Source: Euptelea pleiosperma
Lineage: Eukaryota > Streptophyta > Magnoliopsida > Ranunculales > Eupteleaceae
Assembly: GCA_035048495.1 (NCBI GenBank)
Contig: CM068553.1
Span: forward strand, 29,040,978-29,104,977
Direction: 5' to 3'
Length of the DNA: 64,000 nucleotides
The notes below the pieces were generated by a model. It worked only from the letters and a program-made list of their open reading frames with translations, did not search any database and had not been told where the DNA came from. Numbering within the stretch: the first letter of the stretch is position 1; every line of letters begins with the position of its first letter. The position numbers and the translations under genes were made by a program. Shown in pieces: positions 33,721 to 46,462 of the stretch.

Positions 33721-34170
33721 ATCAACACGGATGAATAATATAAGTGGAAATCACAAGGCAATCCAACACACCATTGCCGAACCCTATGAGGGATCCATGA
33801 CACAAGGTCGAACCCTAAAGAGGGATCCAAGACACTTGGCCGAACCCTATGAGGGATCCAAGACACATGGGTGGGATCCCCATGCATACAAGTATAGGTC
33901 GAACCATCTAGATATAATAGTCAATAAGACATGACCAAATATCACAATCAACATCGATGAATAATATAAGTGAAAATCGCAAGAGAATCCAACACGCCAT
34001 GGCCGAACTCTATGAGGGATCCATGACACAAGGTCGAACCCTAAAGAGGGATCCAAGACACTTGGCCGAACCCTATGAGAGATCCAAGACACATGGGTGG
34101 GATCCCCATGCATACAGGTATAGGTCAAACCATCTAGGGTTTAGTCAAACAACAAGGTTAAAACCTTAAT
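33721..34170. repeat. 226-bp tandem repeat, 2 copies, in LTR
   Basis: Units begin at about 33721 and 33947 (ATCAACACGGATGAATAAT-like). Each holds three short GAGGGATCCA-type repeats. The same array is at 38001-38450 in the other LTR. Confidence 0.8.
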
Positions 34171-34240
34171 AGTTAATAATCATGACCGAACCACGAACAA
34201 TTAATAGGTTTTTTACAAAAAATGTACTGCATAAAAAAAT

Positions 34241-34930
34241 CATAACTTAATCAATACAAATCAGAAAAATATAAACTCAAAGGTTCTAGAAACTAGATTG
34301 ATAGAGGTATCTGTGAAAAATAATTAGAAAAATATTTAGATTAAAAATATAGATCGAAATCTCAGGTAAAGTGGACCATATAAAATCTGAAATTCTGGGT
34401 TTTACAGAAAAGTCTAGCACGTTTGAAAAATCATAACTTAATCAATACAGATCAGAAAAATATAAACTCAAAGGTTCTAAAAACTAGATTGATAGAGGTA
34501 TCTGTGAAAAATAATTAGAAAAATATTTAGGTTAAAAATATAGATCGAAATCTCAGGTAAAGTGGACCGTGTAAAATCTAGAATTCTGGGTTTTACAGAA
34601 AAGTCCAGCACGTTTGAAAAATCATAACTTAATCAATACGAATCAGAAAAATATAAACTCAAAGGTTCTAGAAACTAGATTGATAGAGGTATCCATTAAA
34701 AATAATTAAAAAAATATTTAGATTAAAAATATGGATCGAAATCTTAGGTAAAGTGGACCGTGTAAAATCTGAAATTCTGGGTTTTTTGGTAAAGTCATAC
34801 AACTTAGAAAAATCATAACTTAATCAATAAAAATCAGAAAAATATAAACTAAATGGTTTTGAAAAATAGATTCACAGAGGTATTTAGAAAAAATAATTAT
34901 AAAAATATTTTAATTATGAAAATACAACGA
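34241..34930. repeat. ~191-bp tandem repeat, 4 copies, in LTR
   Basis: CATAACTTAATCAATA begins at 34241, 34432, 34623 and 34813, spaced 191, 191 and 190 bp. The fourth unit is the most diverged. The same array is at 38521-39210. Confidence 0.85.
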
Positions 34931-36222
34931 AAATGATAAAGAACATAATCATCCGTTATAGGTACAAAATAGACGATGGCCCAACCCATCATGGTGGCCC
35001 AAAATAAAGATCAACCCAATAAGAATAAAATAAATATTGTTGAAATTAATTTATAATGAGTATCAACCATTATCTAATGAAAGAGAAACAAAATCTTGAA
35101 GAAAAACAAGTATAGGATGGATCAAGCGCACTTACCTTAAGGTTTCTTGAACTTTAATGAAAATCAAAAGTTTCTTCAAATTTGAAAGTTGTCGGATCGT
35201 CCTCTCCTCGGAGTATGTTCTTCAAATCGGAGTCCCCGTCAATTCTCCCTTCTTGCTCGAGTGCGATCAGTGCCCGGATGAAGGTTTAATGGAGCTTTCT
35301 CTATTCTTCAATGGTGTTGGGTTTTGTGAAAGCTTCTAAAGCTTTAGGATTTTTTATAAATAGGTTTAGGGAAGGATTAGGGTTTCTATTTTAGTGAAAA
35401 TCGTAACTATCAAAGGGATGACTTTTTCAACCCTCAAAAACTTATATTTTACACTACTAATGGGTTAGAAATGGGCCCAAGGCCCATATACATCAATAAG
35501 CTTCATTTAAGAATATTATTAAGCCCAAAAGGTTTCTAGATTAGCCATACGGGCCCACCCAACAATCATAACATAAATAATTATAAATTAATTCAATCAA
35601 ACTATATTATATAATTTAAAAGTCCATACAATAAGGTATTGACACATGTCACACACACAAATCATAAAAACGTTCAAAACCCTAGAAAAGTGTCAAATGA
35701 CATTGGAATGACCCGAAAGTGATTCGCGGGTCCCACACGCCTATTAAATAAATAAAATATAATTAAATATTAATTTAAAAAGATATAAGAATGGTAGGAA
35801 AGTTTAAAAATTACGAAAATACTATTTTTGTCGAAATCTCCCGAAATCTCCCGCTAAGGTTTTTATGTCTCAAGAAAGGTTCCAAATTTCACAGGTAAGT
35901 TGGTAAAGATAAAATAGGAATATTTTTGGTGTCTCGGGCCCACAAAATAATTTTTGTATAAAAGTTCTAGAATGTTAGCTGGGGAAAGAAAAAGTCCCCT
36001 GCAAGTTATGATTCATTATTTTTAGTAGGAATTTAGCCCTAAAGAGCGAGTTTCAAAAATAGCAGGTTTTTCAAAGTTGTCAGAATGAAACCAAATTAAA
36101 TACACATACTCATACATGATATTTAACAATAAAAACAATAATAAGAGTCTGAAAAAGTTTCAGGTTTGCATTATTAGGTGAATTTACCATAATACCCTAG
36201 AACGAAAGTTCGGGGTATTACA

Positions 36223-37041
36223 ATCTACCCCCCTTAAAGAAAATTTCGTCCTCGAAATTCGAACCCACTCGAAGAAATTCTCAATTTAGTCTGTCACATC
36301 TGATTAGTTAACTAATCAATTTTAACAAAACCTAGTTAGATTGGTTGACAAACTTTATAGCTACACACAGTTAGATTGGCCAACTTAATCAATATAGTAA
36401 ACCTAGCCAAACTGGCTATCTACACCAATCTAGTCCAATCCATGCAAGTTAGTCATCTACGTCTAGTCAACTTAACTATGCTGGTCAAACTAGTCAATAT
36501 AGTCAACCTTAGTTAAACTGGTAAACTTGATCAATCTAATCGACCTAAATCAGCTGGTAAAACTAATCAATTTATCTTCCAGTCAAACTGGTAATGCTAG
36601 TCAACTGGCCTACTACTCAAATTTGTCAGACTGTCCAATTAAGATCATCTGAGGGTATCATTCTGTCAACATACCATTCTGTCACGATCTCCTTGATAAG
36701 GTATGACAGTGTTAGGTTTTGCGACATTGTCAAACATAACATAAAATCAAGTATTATAATAATATACATACAAACAATAGTACACAATCACTATTTATAA
36801 GTATTACAAACAATCAGAGTGCTCTAGATTATAGTGTTTCTAATGTATATACTAAAAGGTAACAGTCTCAATAGCTAGAATGGACACATTAACCAGATTC
36901 CCTAATAGTCTCCATTCTATGATTCCTTAGGGTACTCTACTAACTGTGCTCTAATATCATTCTATCAAACATAACTCAATTCTGCATGACCCATTACACA
37001 CAAATCCCTAGGTGTCTGAAGCCTAAGCTCTGATACCACTC
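36223..37041 (-). other. non-coding interior of LARD-like element
   Basis: The primer site TGGTATCAGAGCTTAGG lies on the minus strand at 37038-37022; the purine tract is at 36223-36235. Between them, 36290-36600 is a degenerate repeat of CTAGTCAAACTGGT-like words. No reading frame of note is present. Confidence 0.9.
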
Positions 37042-40000
37042 TGTCACGCCCCGAATCCGGATACCCAGATACGACCCAAAAATCCGTGGATCGACCCGTA
37101 CCCGAACCCAGAGGTGATCCATGAATGTCCCCTAGTGGCCCAATTAGGTCAATTAGACTACTAAGGTTCATTCGAAAACCCACTAAGAAAAAAAAAAAGA
37201 AATATCTAGAAGTATGAAATAAATAATTCAAATAATTCATAACTCGAACAATTCAATCAATCAACTAAATGTGAAGAGAAGGAGGTGAGAACATGCTCTC
37301 AATCAAAGGCTTACATGCCCGTGAAAATAAATAACCAATGTTTAGAACAGTCAAAATCAAGTCTTCTAAAATGTGGGATCGACTCCCAAATCCTAGCCGA
37401 TCTCCTCGAATGCGTCGGAGTCTTTCGCCTCAAAATCATCTCACGTACTCGACTCCTCAAAATCTGAAAATGGTATCGGTGTAGCACCGTGAGCCGAGGC
37501 CCAGTAATACAACAGTGTGCATGGTATGATATCATACTATACAAGTTTTTTAATCAAGGTATGCATCTCAATCGTATAATAAGGATGGCATGAATATGAG
37601 GGTGAATGCAGATGAGTAAGGGATGCCAATGCAACTAGTACCCATAACCACATAGGGTCTCCATCTCCTTCCCGCACTGGGAGCGGTCTCATCGACCCAT
37701 CTGCAGGATATAATAACGTCTGGGGCCTTTCACCCTAGGGTACCGAACCCTGATTAATTGATAAAACCAATATAAACGTATATAATATACTTCAACCCCG
37801 TTCCCTTATGCACCCCTTATATGAAATGACGTGATGATCATGGTATGATAACAAGATGTACTAGGGTTACATGACATAAGCACGCATGTATTTAACATTT
37901 AAATAAAAATATAAAATGAACCAATGATCATTAAGAGTAATAATATGGGAACGAATTAGGGTTAACCATGAATAACATGTAACAATCATCGAAGGTCACG
38001 ATCAACACGGATGAATAATATAAGTGGAAATCACAAGGCAATCCAACACACCATTGCCGAACCCTATGAGGGATCCATGACACAAGGTCGAACCCTAAAG
38101 AGGGATCCAAGACACTTGGCCGAACCCTATGAGGGATCCAAGACACATGGGTGGGATCTCCATGCATACAAGTATAGGTCGAACCATCTAGATATAATAG
38201 TCAATAAGACATGACCAAATATCACAATCAACATCGATGAATAATATAAGTGAAAATCGCAAGAGAATCCAACACGCCATGGCCGAACTCTATGAGGGAT
38301 CCATGACACAAGGTCGAACCCTAAAGAGGGATCCAAGACACTTGGCCGAACCCTATGAGAGATCCAAGACACATGGGTGGGATCCCCATGCATACAGGTA
38401 TAGGTCAAACCATCTAGGGTTTAGTCAAACAACAAGGTTAAAACCTTAATAGTTAATAATCATGACCGAACCACGAACAATTAATAGGTTTTTTACAAAA
38501 AATGTACTGCATAAAAAAATCATAACTTAATCAATACAAATCAGAAAAATATAAACTCAAAGGTTCTAGAAACTAGATTGATAGAGGTATCTGTGAAAAA
38601 TAATTAGAAAAATATTTAGATTAAAAATATAGATCGAAATCTCAGGTAAAGTGGACCATATAAAATCTGAAATTCTGGGTTTTACAGAAAAGTCTAGCAC
38701 GTTTGAAAAATCATAACTTAATCAATACAGATCAGAAAAATATAAACTCAAAGGTTCTAAAAACTAGATTGATAGAGGTATCTGTGAAAAATAATTAGAA
38801 AAATATTTAGGTTAAAAATATAGATCGAAATCTCAGGTAAAGTGGACCGTGTAAAATCTAGAATTCTGGGTTTTACAGAAAAGTCCAGCACGTTTGAAAA
38901 ATCATAACTTAATCAATACGAATCAGAAAAATATAAACTCAAAGGTTCTAGAAACTAGATTGATAGAGGTATCCATTAAAAATAATTAAAAAAATATTTA
39001 GATTAAAAATATGGATCGAAATCTTAGGTAAAGTGGACCGTGTAAAATCTGAAATTCTGGGTTTTTTGGTAAAGTCATACAACTTAGAAAAATCATAACT
39101 TAATCAATAAAAATCAGAAAAATATAAACTAAATGGTTTTGAAAAATAGATTCACAGAGGTATTTAGAAAAAATAATTATAAAAATATTTTAATTATGAA
39201 AATACAACGAAAATGATAAAGAACATAATCATCCGTTATAGGTACAAAATAGACGATGGCCCAACCCATCATGGTGGCCCAAAATAAAGATCAACCCAAT
39301 AAGAATAAAATAAATATTGTTGAAATTAATTTATAATGAGTATCAACCATTATCTAATGAAAGAGAAACAAAATCTTGAAGAAAAACAAGTATAGGATGG
39401 ATCAAGCGCACTTACCTTAAGGTTTCTTGAACTTTAATGAAAATCAAAAGTTTCTTCAAATTTGAAAGTTGTCGGATCGTCCTCTCCTCGGAGTATGTTC
39501 TTCAAATCGGAGTCCCCGTCAATTCTCCCTTCTTGCTCGAGTGCGATCAGTGCCCGGATGAAGGTTTAATGGAGCTTTCTCTATTCTTCAATGGTGTTGG
39601 GTTTTGTGAAAGCTTCTAAAGCTTTAGGATTTTTTATAAATAGGTTTAGGGAAGGATTAGGGTTTCTATTTTAGTGAAAATCGTAACTATCAAAGGGATG
39701 ACTTTTTCAACCCTCAAAAACTTATATTTTACACTACTAATGGGTTAGAAATGGGCCCAAGGCCCATATACATCAATAAGCTTCATTTAAGAATATTATT
39801 AAGCCCAAAAGGTTTCTAGATTAGCCATACGGGCCCACCCAACAATCATAACATAAATAATTATAAATTAATTCAATCAAACTATATTATATAATTTAAA
39901 AGTCCATACAATAAGGTATTGACACATGTCACACACACAAATCATAAAAACGTTCAAAACCCTAGAAAAGTGTCAAATGACATTGGAATGACCCGAAAGT

Positions 40001-40502
40001 GATTCGCGGGTCCCACACGCCTATTAAATAAATAAAATATAATTAAATATTAATTTAAAAAGATATAAGAATGGTAGGAAAGTTTAAAAATTACGAAAAT
40101 ACTATTTTTGTCGAAATCTCCCGAAATCTCCCGCTAAGGTTTTTATGTCTCAAGAAAGGTTCCAAATTTCACAGGTAAGTTGGTAAAGATAAAATAGGAA
40201 TATTTTTGGTGTCTCGGGCCCACAAAATAATTTTTGTATAAAAGTTCTAGAATGTTAGCTGGGGAAAGAAAAAGTCCCCTGCAAGTTATGATTCATTATT
40301 TTTAGTAGGAATTTAGCCCTAAAGAGCGAGTTTCAAAAATAGCAGGTTTTTCAAAGTTGTCAGAATGAAACCAAATTAAATACACATACTCATACATGAT
40401 ATTTAACAATAAAAACAATAATAAGAGTCTGAAAAAGTTTCAGGTTTGCATTATTAGGTGAATTTACCATAATACCCTAGAACGAAAGTTCGGGGTATTA
40501 CA
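37042..40502 (-). repeat. 5' LTR of LARD-like element
   Basis: 3461 bp, almost identical to 32762-36222. Confidence 0.95.
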
Positions 40503-42670
40503 ATAGAGCATGCCAGGAGCATAAGAATCTGTGTGAGTCTGCCGAAATAATTTTGGGTAGATGCTATGAATACTGCAGTTTACTTGATCAACTGAGGACC
40601 TTCAATTACTTTGGATGTCATATTGCTAGAGGATACTTGGACTACAATGGAGGTAAACCTGTTGCACTTATTTGGTTGTATCTCTTATGTCCATACTAAT
40701 TCTGAAAAATATGACTAAACTTGATCCTAAGTCTAAAAAGTACACTTTTATAGGATATGAAAAAAATAAATTCGGTTATCGATTTTAGGATGTTGAAAAT
40801 TGGAAGATCATTAGGGGTAAAGATGTTATATTCCATGAAAACGTTATATTTAAGCACATATTAGAATAGTAAAATGAGAAGAATGAGAACAACGAGTTCA
40901 TAAAACTTCAAGAGATATCTAGTGAGGATGTTCTGAAACCTCAAGATGAAAACCCACAAGTAGAATCGTAGACTCTTACTCCTGAGAGGAGATCATCCAG
41001 GGTTATTAAACACTCCCATCTCGTTATGCACCTTCTCCGCATTATTTGTTATTGACTACTAATGGTGAACTAGAGTGTTATGATGAAGCTTTGCAAGATG
41101 AAACCATAGTAGAAGTAAGCCATGGATGATGAGATGAATTCTCTATCATCAAATAAGTCATCGAATCTAGTCCAATTACCCATTGGAAAAAGCGGCTTTA
41201 AATAATAAATAAATAACATAATGGTATCAAGCGCTACAAGGCCAAGTTAGTTGTAAAAGGTTTTCAACAGAAGGAAGGTATCGATTACACTAAAAATTTT
41301 CTCATGTTGTTGAGATATCTATCATTAGATTAATTTTAAGTACTGTGGCTGTTGAGGATTTACATTTAGAATAGCTAGATGTAAAAATTATTTTTTTCAT
41401 GATGATTTAGAAGAAGATATTTATATGCATCAACCACAAAAATATGTTGTTATAGGGAAAGAAAAGATGGAATAGAAACTCATAAAAAGTTTATATGATT
41501 TAAAACAACGCCCTAGACAGTGTGGTATAAGAAGATTGACAAATTTATTTCTAGTAATAACTTTAACAAATGCCATACTAACCGTTGTTATTTCAAAGAG
41601 CTTAAATTTCTCTCTCTATGTTGATATTATGCTTATTGTAGGGTCAAGCATGCACGAGATTTTTAATCTTAAGGAACCAACGATCAAAAGAAGTCGCTAT
41701 GAAAGATTTAGGTGATGCAAAACAAATCTTCGGTATTCAAATCAGTAGAGAGAAAATAAATAGAAAGTTGAAGTTGTCTCGAGTTGAATATGTTGCAAAA
41801 GTACTTAAGTGGTTCAACATGGAAGGTGTTAAGCCAGTTAACACTCCATTTGGCAAGCCACTTCAGACTCTCAAAAGGACAGGGTGCGTTGACACAAGAA
41901 GACCGTGATTATATGGCTCAGACACCATATGCCTCAACCATTGATAGCTTGTTGTACGTTATGATTTGCATAAGATCAGACGTTGCTCAAGTAGTGGGAG
42001 TTGTCAGTAAATTTATGAATAACCTAGGAAATGAGCATTGGAAAGTGTCAAGTGGATTCTCGGATATCTAAGACGTACTTAAAAATGCAACATTGTGTTA
42101 TGAAGGATTAAAAATCAACTTTCAGATATATGTTGATTCAAATCTGGCAGTGGACATTGATAGAAGAAAGAACATGTAAAGGTATGTGTTTACTTGGACA
42201 GTATGACAGTTAGTTGGGTTTCACAGTTATAGAAAATAGTCATTATTTTGACGATAGAGGTAGAGTATGTTGTAGCAACGGAAGCTTACAAGGAGATGGT
42301 ATAGTTACAGGGTTATTGAGAGAATTTGGCAAAGAACAAGGAAATTCCAAATTGTACAGTAGTAATTAAAGTATAATTCATCTTGCAAAGAATTTAACAT
42401 TTCATTAAAGAACCAGACACATTGACATTAAATACTACTTCATGGGATCCTTGTTGGAGGATGGACTATTTGTTGTGGAGAAGATCCACGCGAGTCAGAA
42501 CCCTACAAATATATTCACTAAAGTGGTCACTATAGAGAAACTGAAGTATATTTCAATTTTTGTTGGTATTCATACTTAAAAGACAGATTCACACCGAGTT
42601 CCCTATGGAGACATCACATTCTAGATACAATAAGATCATTGGAGATATTTGAAATCAATCTCTAAGTGGG
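40503..42670 (+). pseudogene. copia integrase-RT-RNase H remnant
   Basis: Broken pieces can be read in order: the integrase end and linker (YTFIGYEKNKFGYRFWD, 40740-40800), RT with DLEEDIYMHQPQKY (41405-41445) and SLYDLKQRPRQW (41490-41525), a decayed YADIMLIVGSS (about 41620-41650), KDLGDAKQIFGIQI (41702-41743), and RNase H remains with the C-terminal NIFTKVVT-like segment (about 42510). Stops and indels are frequent. Confidence 0.8.
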
Positions 42671-42962
42671 ATATTATTGAGCTGTAGAGCCTGATTGGTT
42701 TGTTTGGCCAGGGTTGGTTCGAATAAAGTCCAACCTAGTTTGAACAAACTTGTATAGAGAGAACAAGAGAAGCTATGAGAGATCTAAGAGTGTGCATTGT
42801 ATTGTTACTCAGCTCTTTATTTTTTCCCTCAGAGCATAGTAGAATCGGCGTGGATCCGTGGATGTACATACCTCAATCTAGAGGGAACCATGTAAATCTG
42901 TGTTGTGGGTGTGTTTGAATCTCCATTCTTAGATGAACTTATATTTTCTTTTTTCCCAACAG

Positions 42963-43271
42963 GCTTATCCACCAAGTAGCCTAATAAAGTGTATTGGTTT
43001 TGGTTCGCCTCAACCGATAAGTAATCCTTAATTGTTTTCATTTGCCTCAAGAAATCTATACTCCCTACACTGAATTCCTTTTAGAATAAAAAAAAAAATT
43101 GACATAGTCTCATAGTCTCCCCACAACTAAAAAAGCTGACTTACCCCATGACCCAGTTCACTATCATTTGACTGTCGTTGACCTCGTTGGACTAACATAG
43201 TTTGTTTGAAAAGGAAGAAATGCCTCTTTCTTCAACCTTAGATCGCAACATGTGGAGGGTTTTTGCTAAAT
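42963..43271. other. unassigned spacer
   Basis: This lies between the copia remnant and the start of similarity to host copy 1 at 43272. Nothing recognisable is seen apart from a poly-A run near 43092. Confidence 0.5.
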
Positions 43272-43814
43272 CCCTAACTTCCAAATCATACGTCTTTGGT
43301 GGTCAGCTGGTCATGTGTTATGATGAAGATTTTGAGTCAAGATTCCATCATTTAAAAGATAGTTTATAATTGGGTTTTCTAATAAAAAAAAATAGACAAT
43401 AGATCTTGTGATTCCGTCTATTACTAGTAGTATATGGTTCGCTGGAGTGCCACCTCTCTCCGACGACCAATATATCGGAGTTTTGAGGTCGGCTGACCAC
43501 CACGGACGTTTGATTTGAGAGTTCGTGTTTCGGCCAAAGCCCTTCACATGATGTGTGATCTAAGGTTGAAGAAAGGGCATTTTCGTCCTTTCAAACAATC
43601 TATGTTAGTCCAACAAGGTCAACGACACCAAGTCATGGGGGTATGTCAATTTTTTCAAATTGCGAGGAGTATGTCAAAAATTTCCTTGATACACATGACC
43701 TAATGAGATACACTAAAGTAAGGTACAATACTATGTAAAATGACTATTTTACCCCTTTAGCTTAACACGTTGGATGCTACCAAAAGATGTAAATTTGATG
43801 TACGGTATAAACCT

Positions 43815-44163
43815 ATGTTTTAAAACTCGCATAGTCGACTTGGCATACAGCTCGGATTTGCAAGCTTTGCCGAGTTAACTCAGAAACTCGTCTGAGGCGA
43901 CTCGAAACTCAATCGAGTTGACTGTTTAAAGGCCTAGTCAACTCGAAACTCAATGATTTTTTCTTGAATTTCTAAATTTTTTTTTGTATTCTTTTCTCTA
44001 TTTTATGATTTTTCAAAAATTTTAATAAATATTATTTTTATATATTTAAATATTTAATAATTAATTTAATGACTCGCCGAGTCGACCCCTGGGTCATCGA
44101 GGTGACTTGACCAGTTGACCCGATGGACTTTCGATCGAGTCCGAGTTCTGAGTTTTACAACAT
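43815..44163. mobile_element. MITE-like element, CGAGTCGAC-rich
   Basis: The ends ATGTTTTAAAACTC and (minus) ATGTTGTAAAACTC are inverted repeats. The interior repeats GACTCG/CGAGTC words. It is absent from host copy 1. The superfamily is not assigned. Confidence 0.55.
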
Positions 44164-44445
44164 TGTTAAAAACTATCTATGACACCAGCGAGCATCAATC
44201 TAAACCCTAAAACCAATAAATCATCTCAGATAGGTTGATAGGTATGTATAAATCGAGTTTTGGTGAAAGCTTTATGCCAGGTCTATGACAACGGGTCAAT
44301 TTTGGCACGGCTGGGAGTTAAATCAAACTTGCTCCGAATCTAACTGAAACCAACCCGACAAAAAACGAGGTTTTACTGGGTTGATTTGAACCCGGCATAA
44401 AAACCGGTAAGATCAACCTTGAAACCAGCAATAACAGCACCTAGC

Positions 44446-44813
44446 TATGGGTGTCAATGGGTACCCAATTAAATGATTATCCAACGTGATCGTCCAGTTC
44501 TGAGACTACCTCTTTCAGTACCGAAACCGATACCTCTTTTGGTACCGGAACCGATAGGACTCGAAACCAACTTATAGCTTGTTTTGGGTACAATGGTACC
44601 AGGACTGGAATTGACCCGTTGACACTCGAGTTTCTCCTTTTATCTATGGTACCCGTAACCAATTGAAAATTGAGTATTTGTCAATTCTGGTTCTTGGACT
44701 ACTTGTTTCAGTCCTAGAATCGGAACTGATAGGACACTGACCCAACTTATATAATAGGTTCTAGCTGTGAGGACACTGTTAACTGGACCGGAACCGACCC
44801 ATGGACACCCATA
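44446..44813. mobile_element. MITE-like element, 368 bp
   Basis: The ends TATGGGTGTCAATGGGT and (minus) TATGGGTGTCCATGGGT match at 16 of 17 positions. The interior has GGTACCGAAACCGATA-like words common in this type of plant repeat. A degraded relative may lie at 18530-18720. Confidence 0.65.
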
Positions 44814-44950
44814 TTACCAGCCAAACACGGCCACTATGCCCATTGTCTCTTTTGATTGATTTCTAACAAATTTCAACATCTATTCCTCGTAGAAGTGAGA
44901 TTCAAATGGAATTTCTGATAGTGTTTGACCTGATTATTTATTCAAACCAA

Positions 44951-45305
44951 GGTTTAAAAGGGGCCGTTATAACGGTATAATGGACTGTGGGCATTACCTT
45001 TTTCCTTTATAACGGATTGTAACGCGCAAGGGCAAAAATGCAAAAATTCAGATAAAAACGGTGCTAAATTTCAAATTTTCAATAAAATTTATAACAAAAA
45101 ATAACGGAAATAACAAACATTTTTTTAACATTTTTTTTTTAGAAAATAATGGTCGTTATATTCGTTATAACAGAAAATAACGGCCATTATAACAAAAATA
45201 AAGGCCGGTATATTCTGAGGGTTAAAATGATACGTAACGTAATGGGGAGGTCTGAATCCGTTATAACGGCTCTTATTTTTCATTATAACGGCTGTTTTTT
45301 AAACC
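44951..45305. mobile_element. MITE-like element with CCGTTATAACGG ends
   Basis: The inverted ends are GGTTTAAAAGGGGCCGTTATAA and (minus) GGTTTAAAAAACAGCCGTTATAA. More CCGTTATAACGG palindromes lie inside. Related CGTTATAAC words occur inside the Helitron at 29320-29910. No clear target duplication is seen. Confidence 0.6.
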
Positions 45306-46294
45306 ATGATTCAAATTTCAAACCACTGATTAATGAGATTTCTCTTTGATTCTATGTAGCTCAACGACAGTCAGCCTGCTTTTCACTGGTCCACAAAAAT
45401 GTCCATCGAGTGGGACCGAGAGACTCTCACCCCCGACCATGTAATTGATTAAAAAAGAAAATTACTTAAATCTCTTCTTCCCGAAAACAAGTATCTTAGA
45501 CCCTGGTTCAGACCCTAGTTAGCAATTCGGAGTGCGGCAAAAATACAGAAAATGTACGAGTGCATTGGTATTGTTTTATCAGGTAAACCAGTGACATCTT
45601 ACAGACCAGAAGCAAAAAAGATACATAGGGTGTGTTTGGCAACAAATTTTAAGTTCATAAAAAATAAAAATACAAACCTCTTTAGTTCCTGAGCAAATTG
45701 GTGTCATGCAGAATGCATTTTTAAGAAATGATTTTACCATGAGAAATTTTTTTTTCTTGGCACCAGAAACAACTTCCTTGCACAGTTGCTGTGCTATTGA
45801 TTTTTACAAAAAAAAATTGCTAGTTACGTACGACATGTTCGATCCAAACCTTGTGGCAAATCCAGACCATCCATCTGATTGGTCCCTCTGTATTGGCCAG
45901 GTAGACGGCATTCTAGTCCACGTCACACATAATACCCTTCCATTGTACTGCACTTTCCTCCTGTGACACTAGGCCTTGAATTTATTTTTATTTTTTTAAC
46001 AGTATAAGAACCAGGCCTCGTTTAGCCACATGGTAGAGGCCCATCGATCTGAATGGTTCGTCCAATGTACCTGCCCCCGTCTTGTAAAATGTAGCCAACA
46101 CATCAACATCTCAACTGTTAGAGCTAACCTGCTCGATGTTTTTATTTTCTTTTCCAAAAAAATCTTATAGTAGAACCAAAAAAAAAAAGAATTGACTTTG
46201 TAATGGGGTAGAAATGAGCTTTACATGCAGCTCGTAAGAATGAGGGTGCTGGTCCAAGTGAGTTTGACAGTTCCATTGCTCGGATCCATTGAGA

Positions 46295-46462
46295 CTACAC
46301 TGAAGAAATCCTCATGTTGTTGATCATCTCAATAGTTTCTTTGTCAACTTTTTCTTTCATCACCTCATCATTGCTTAAGAAGCTTGGTTGGTTTGTCGAG
46401 GCAAGAAGTCTAGCCCACATTCTATCTGTCAGCTTGATAGTGTTTTGGGTCTCAGTCATGCG
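46295..46462 (-). CDS. PFK: PFK last exon
   Basis: 168 nt, 55 codons and a TAG stop (46295-46297), starting [11 protein letters not shown] after a CAG acceptor. Its degraded duplicate is at 32070-32435. Confidence 0.9.
   Translation of the reverse strand, partial: RMTETQNTIKLTDRMWARLLASTNQPSFLSNDEVMKEKVDKETIEMINNMRISSV

Larger units (their letters stand above)
32762..36222 (-). repeat. 3' LTR of LARD-like element
   Basis: 3461 bp, offset 4280 from the 5' LTR. It contains a TATA-like element (minus TTTATAAAA, near 35355) and two sets of internal tandem repeats. The frames in it are not supported as genes. Confidence 0.95.
32762..40502 (-). mobile_element. LARD-like element: two 3461-bp LTRs, 819-bp interior
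   Basis: The target duplication ATAGA is perfect (32757-32761, 40503-40507). On the minus strand the LTR starts TGTAATACCCCGAAC and ends GGGGCGTGACA. A tRNA-iMet primer site follows the 5' LTR, and a purine tract (AAGGGGGGTAGAT) precedes the 3' LTR. The interior has no coding capacity. The purine tract adjoins sequence like the end of Tekay/Del-type chromoviruses (minus GAGGACGAAATTTTC). The element must use proteins from a helper. Both LTRs have exactly the same length, and I found only one base difference (33879 C against 38159 T), so the insertion is very recent. Confidence 0.95.
32516..42962 (+). mobile_element. old Ty1/copia pol remnant, split by younger element
   Basis: Plus-strand integrase sequence (FKNWKALVENEMGLKLKCLKSDN ... 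EHMNKTII) stops at 32761 and resumes at 40503 (ERARSIRI...), then passes through RT and RNase H to a decayed purine tract (AAGTGGGATATT, about 42664) and an LTR-like end (to about 42962). Many stops and frameshifts make it a pseudogene. The 5' part (gag, protease, 5' LTR) is absent. Confidence 0.8.
43272..46294. other. host segment, duplicate copy 2 (PFK 3' flank)
   Basis: This region lies downstream of PFK. It is collinear with 14405-19064 and 31873-32270. It holds the empty site of the solo LTR (43505-43509) and three MITE-like elements that copy 1 lacks. No gene is seen. Confidence 0.75.

Noticed and set aside
33651..34170. Frames on both strands repeated at 37931-38450
   Set aside because: They are products of the tandem repeat in the LARD LTR; the frames are open on both strands and recur only because the LTR is duplicated.
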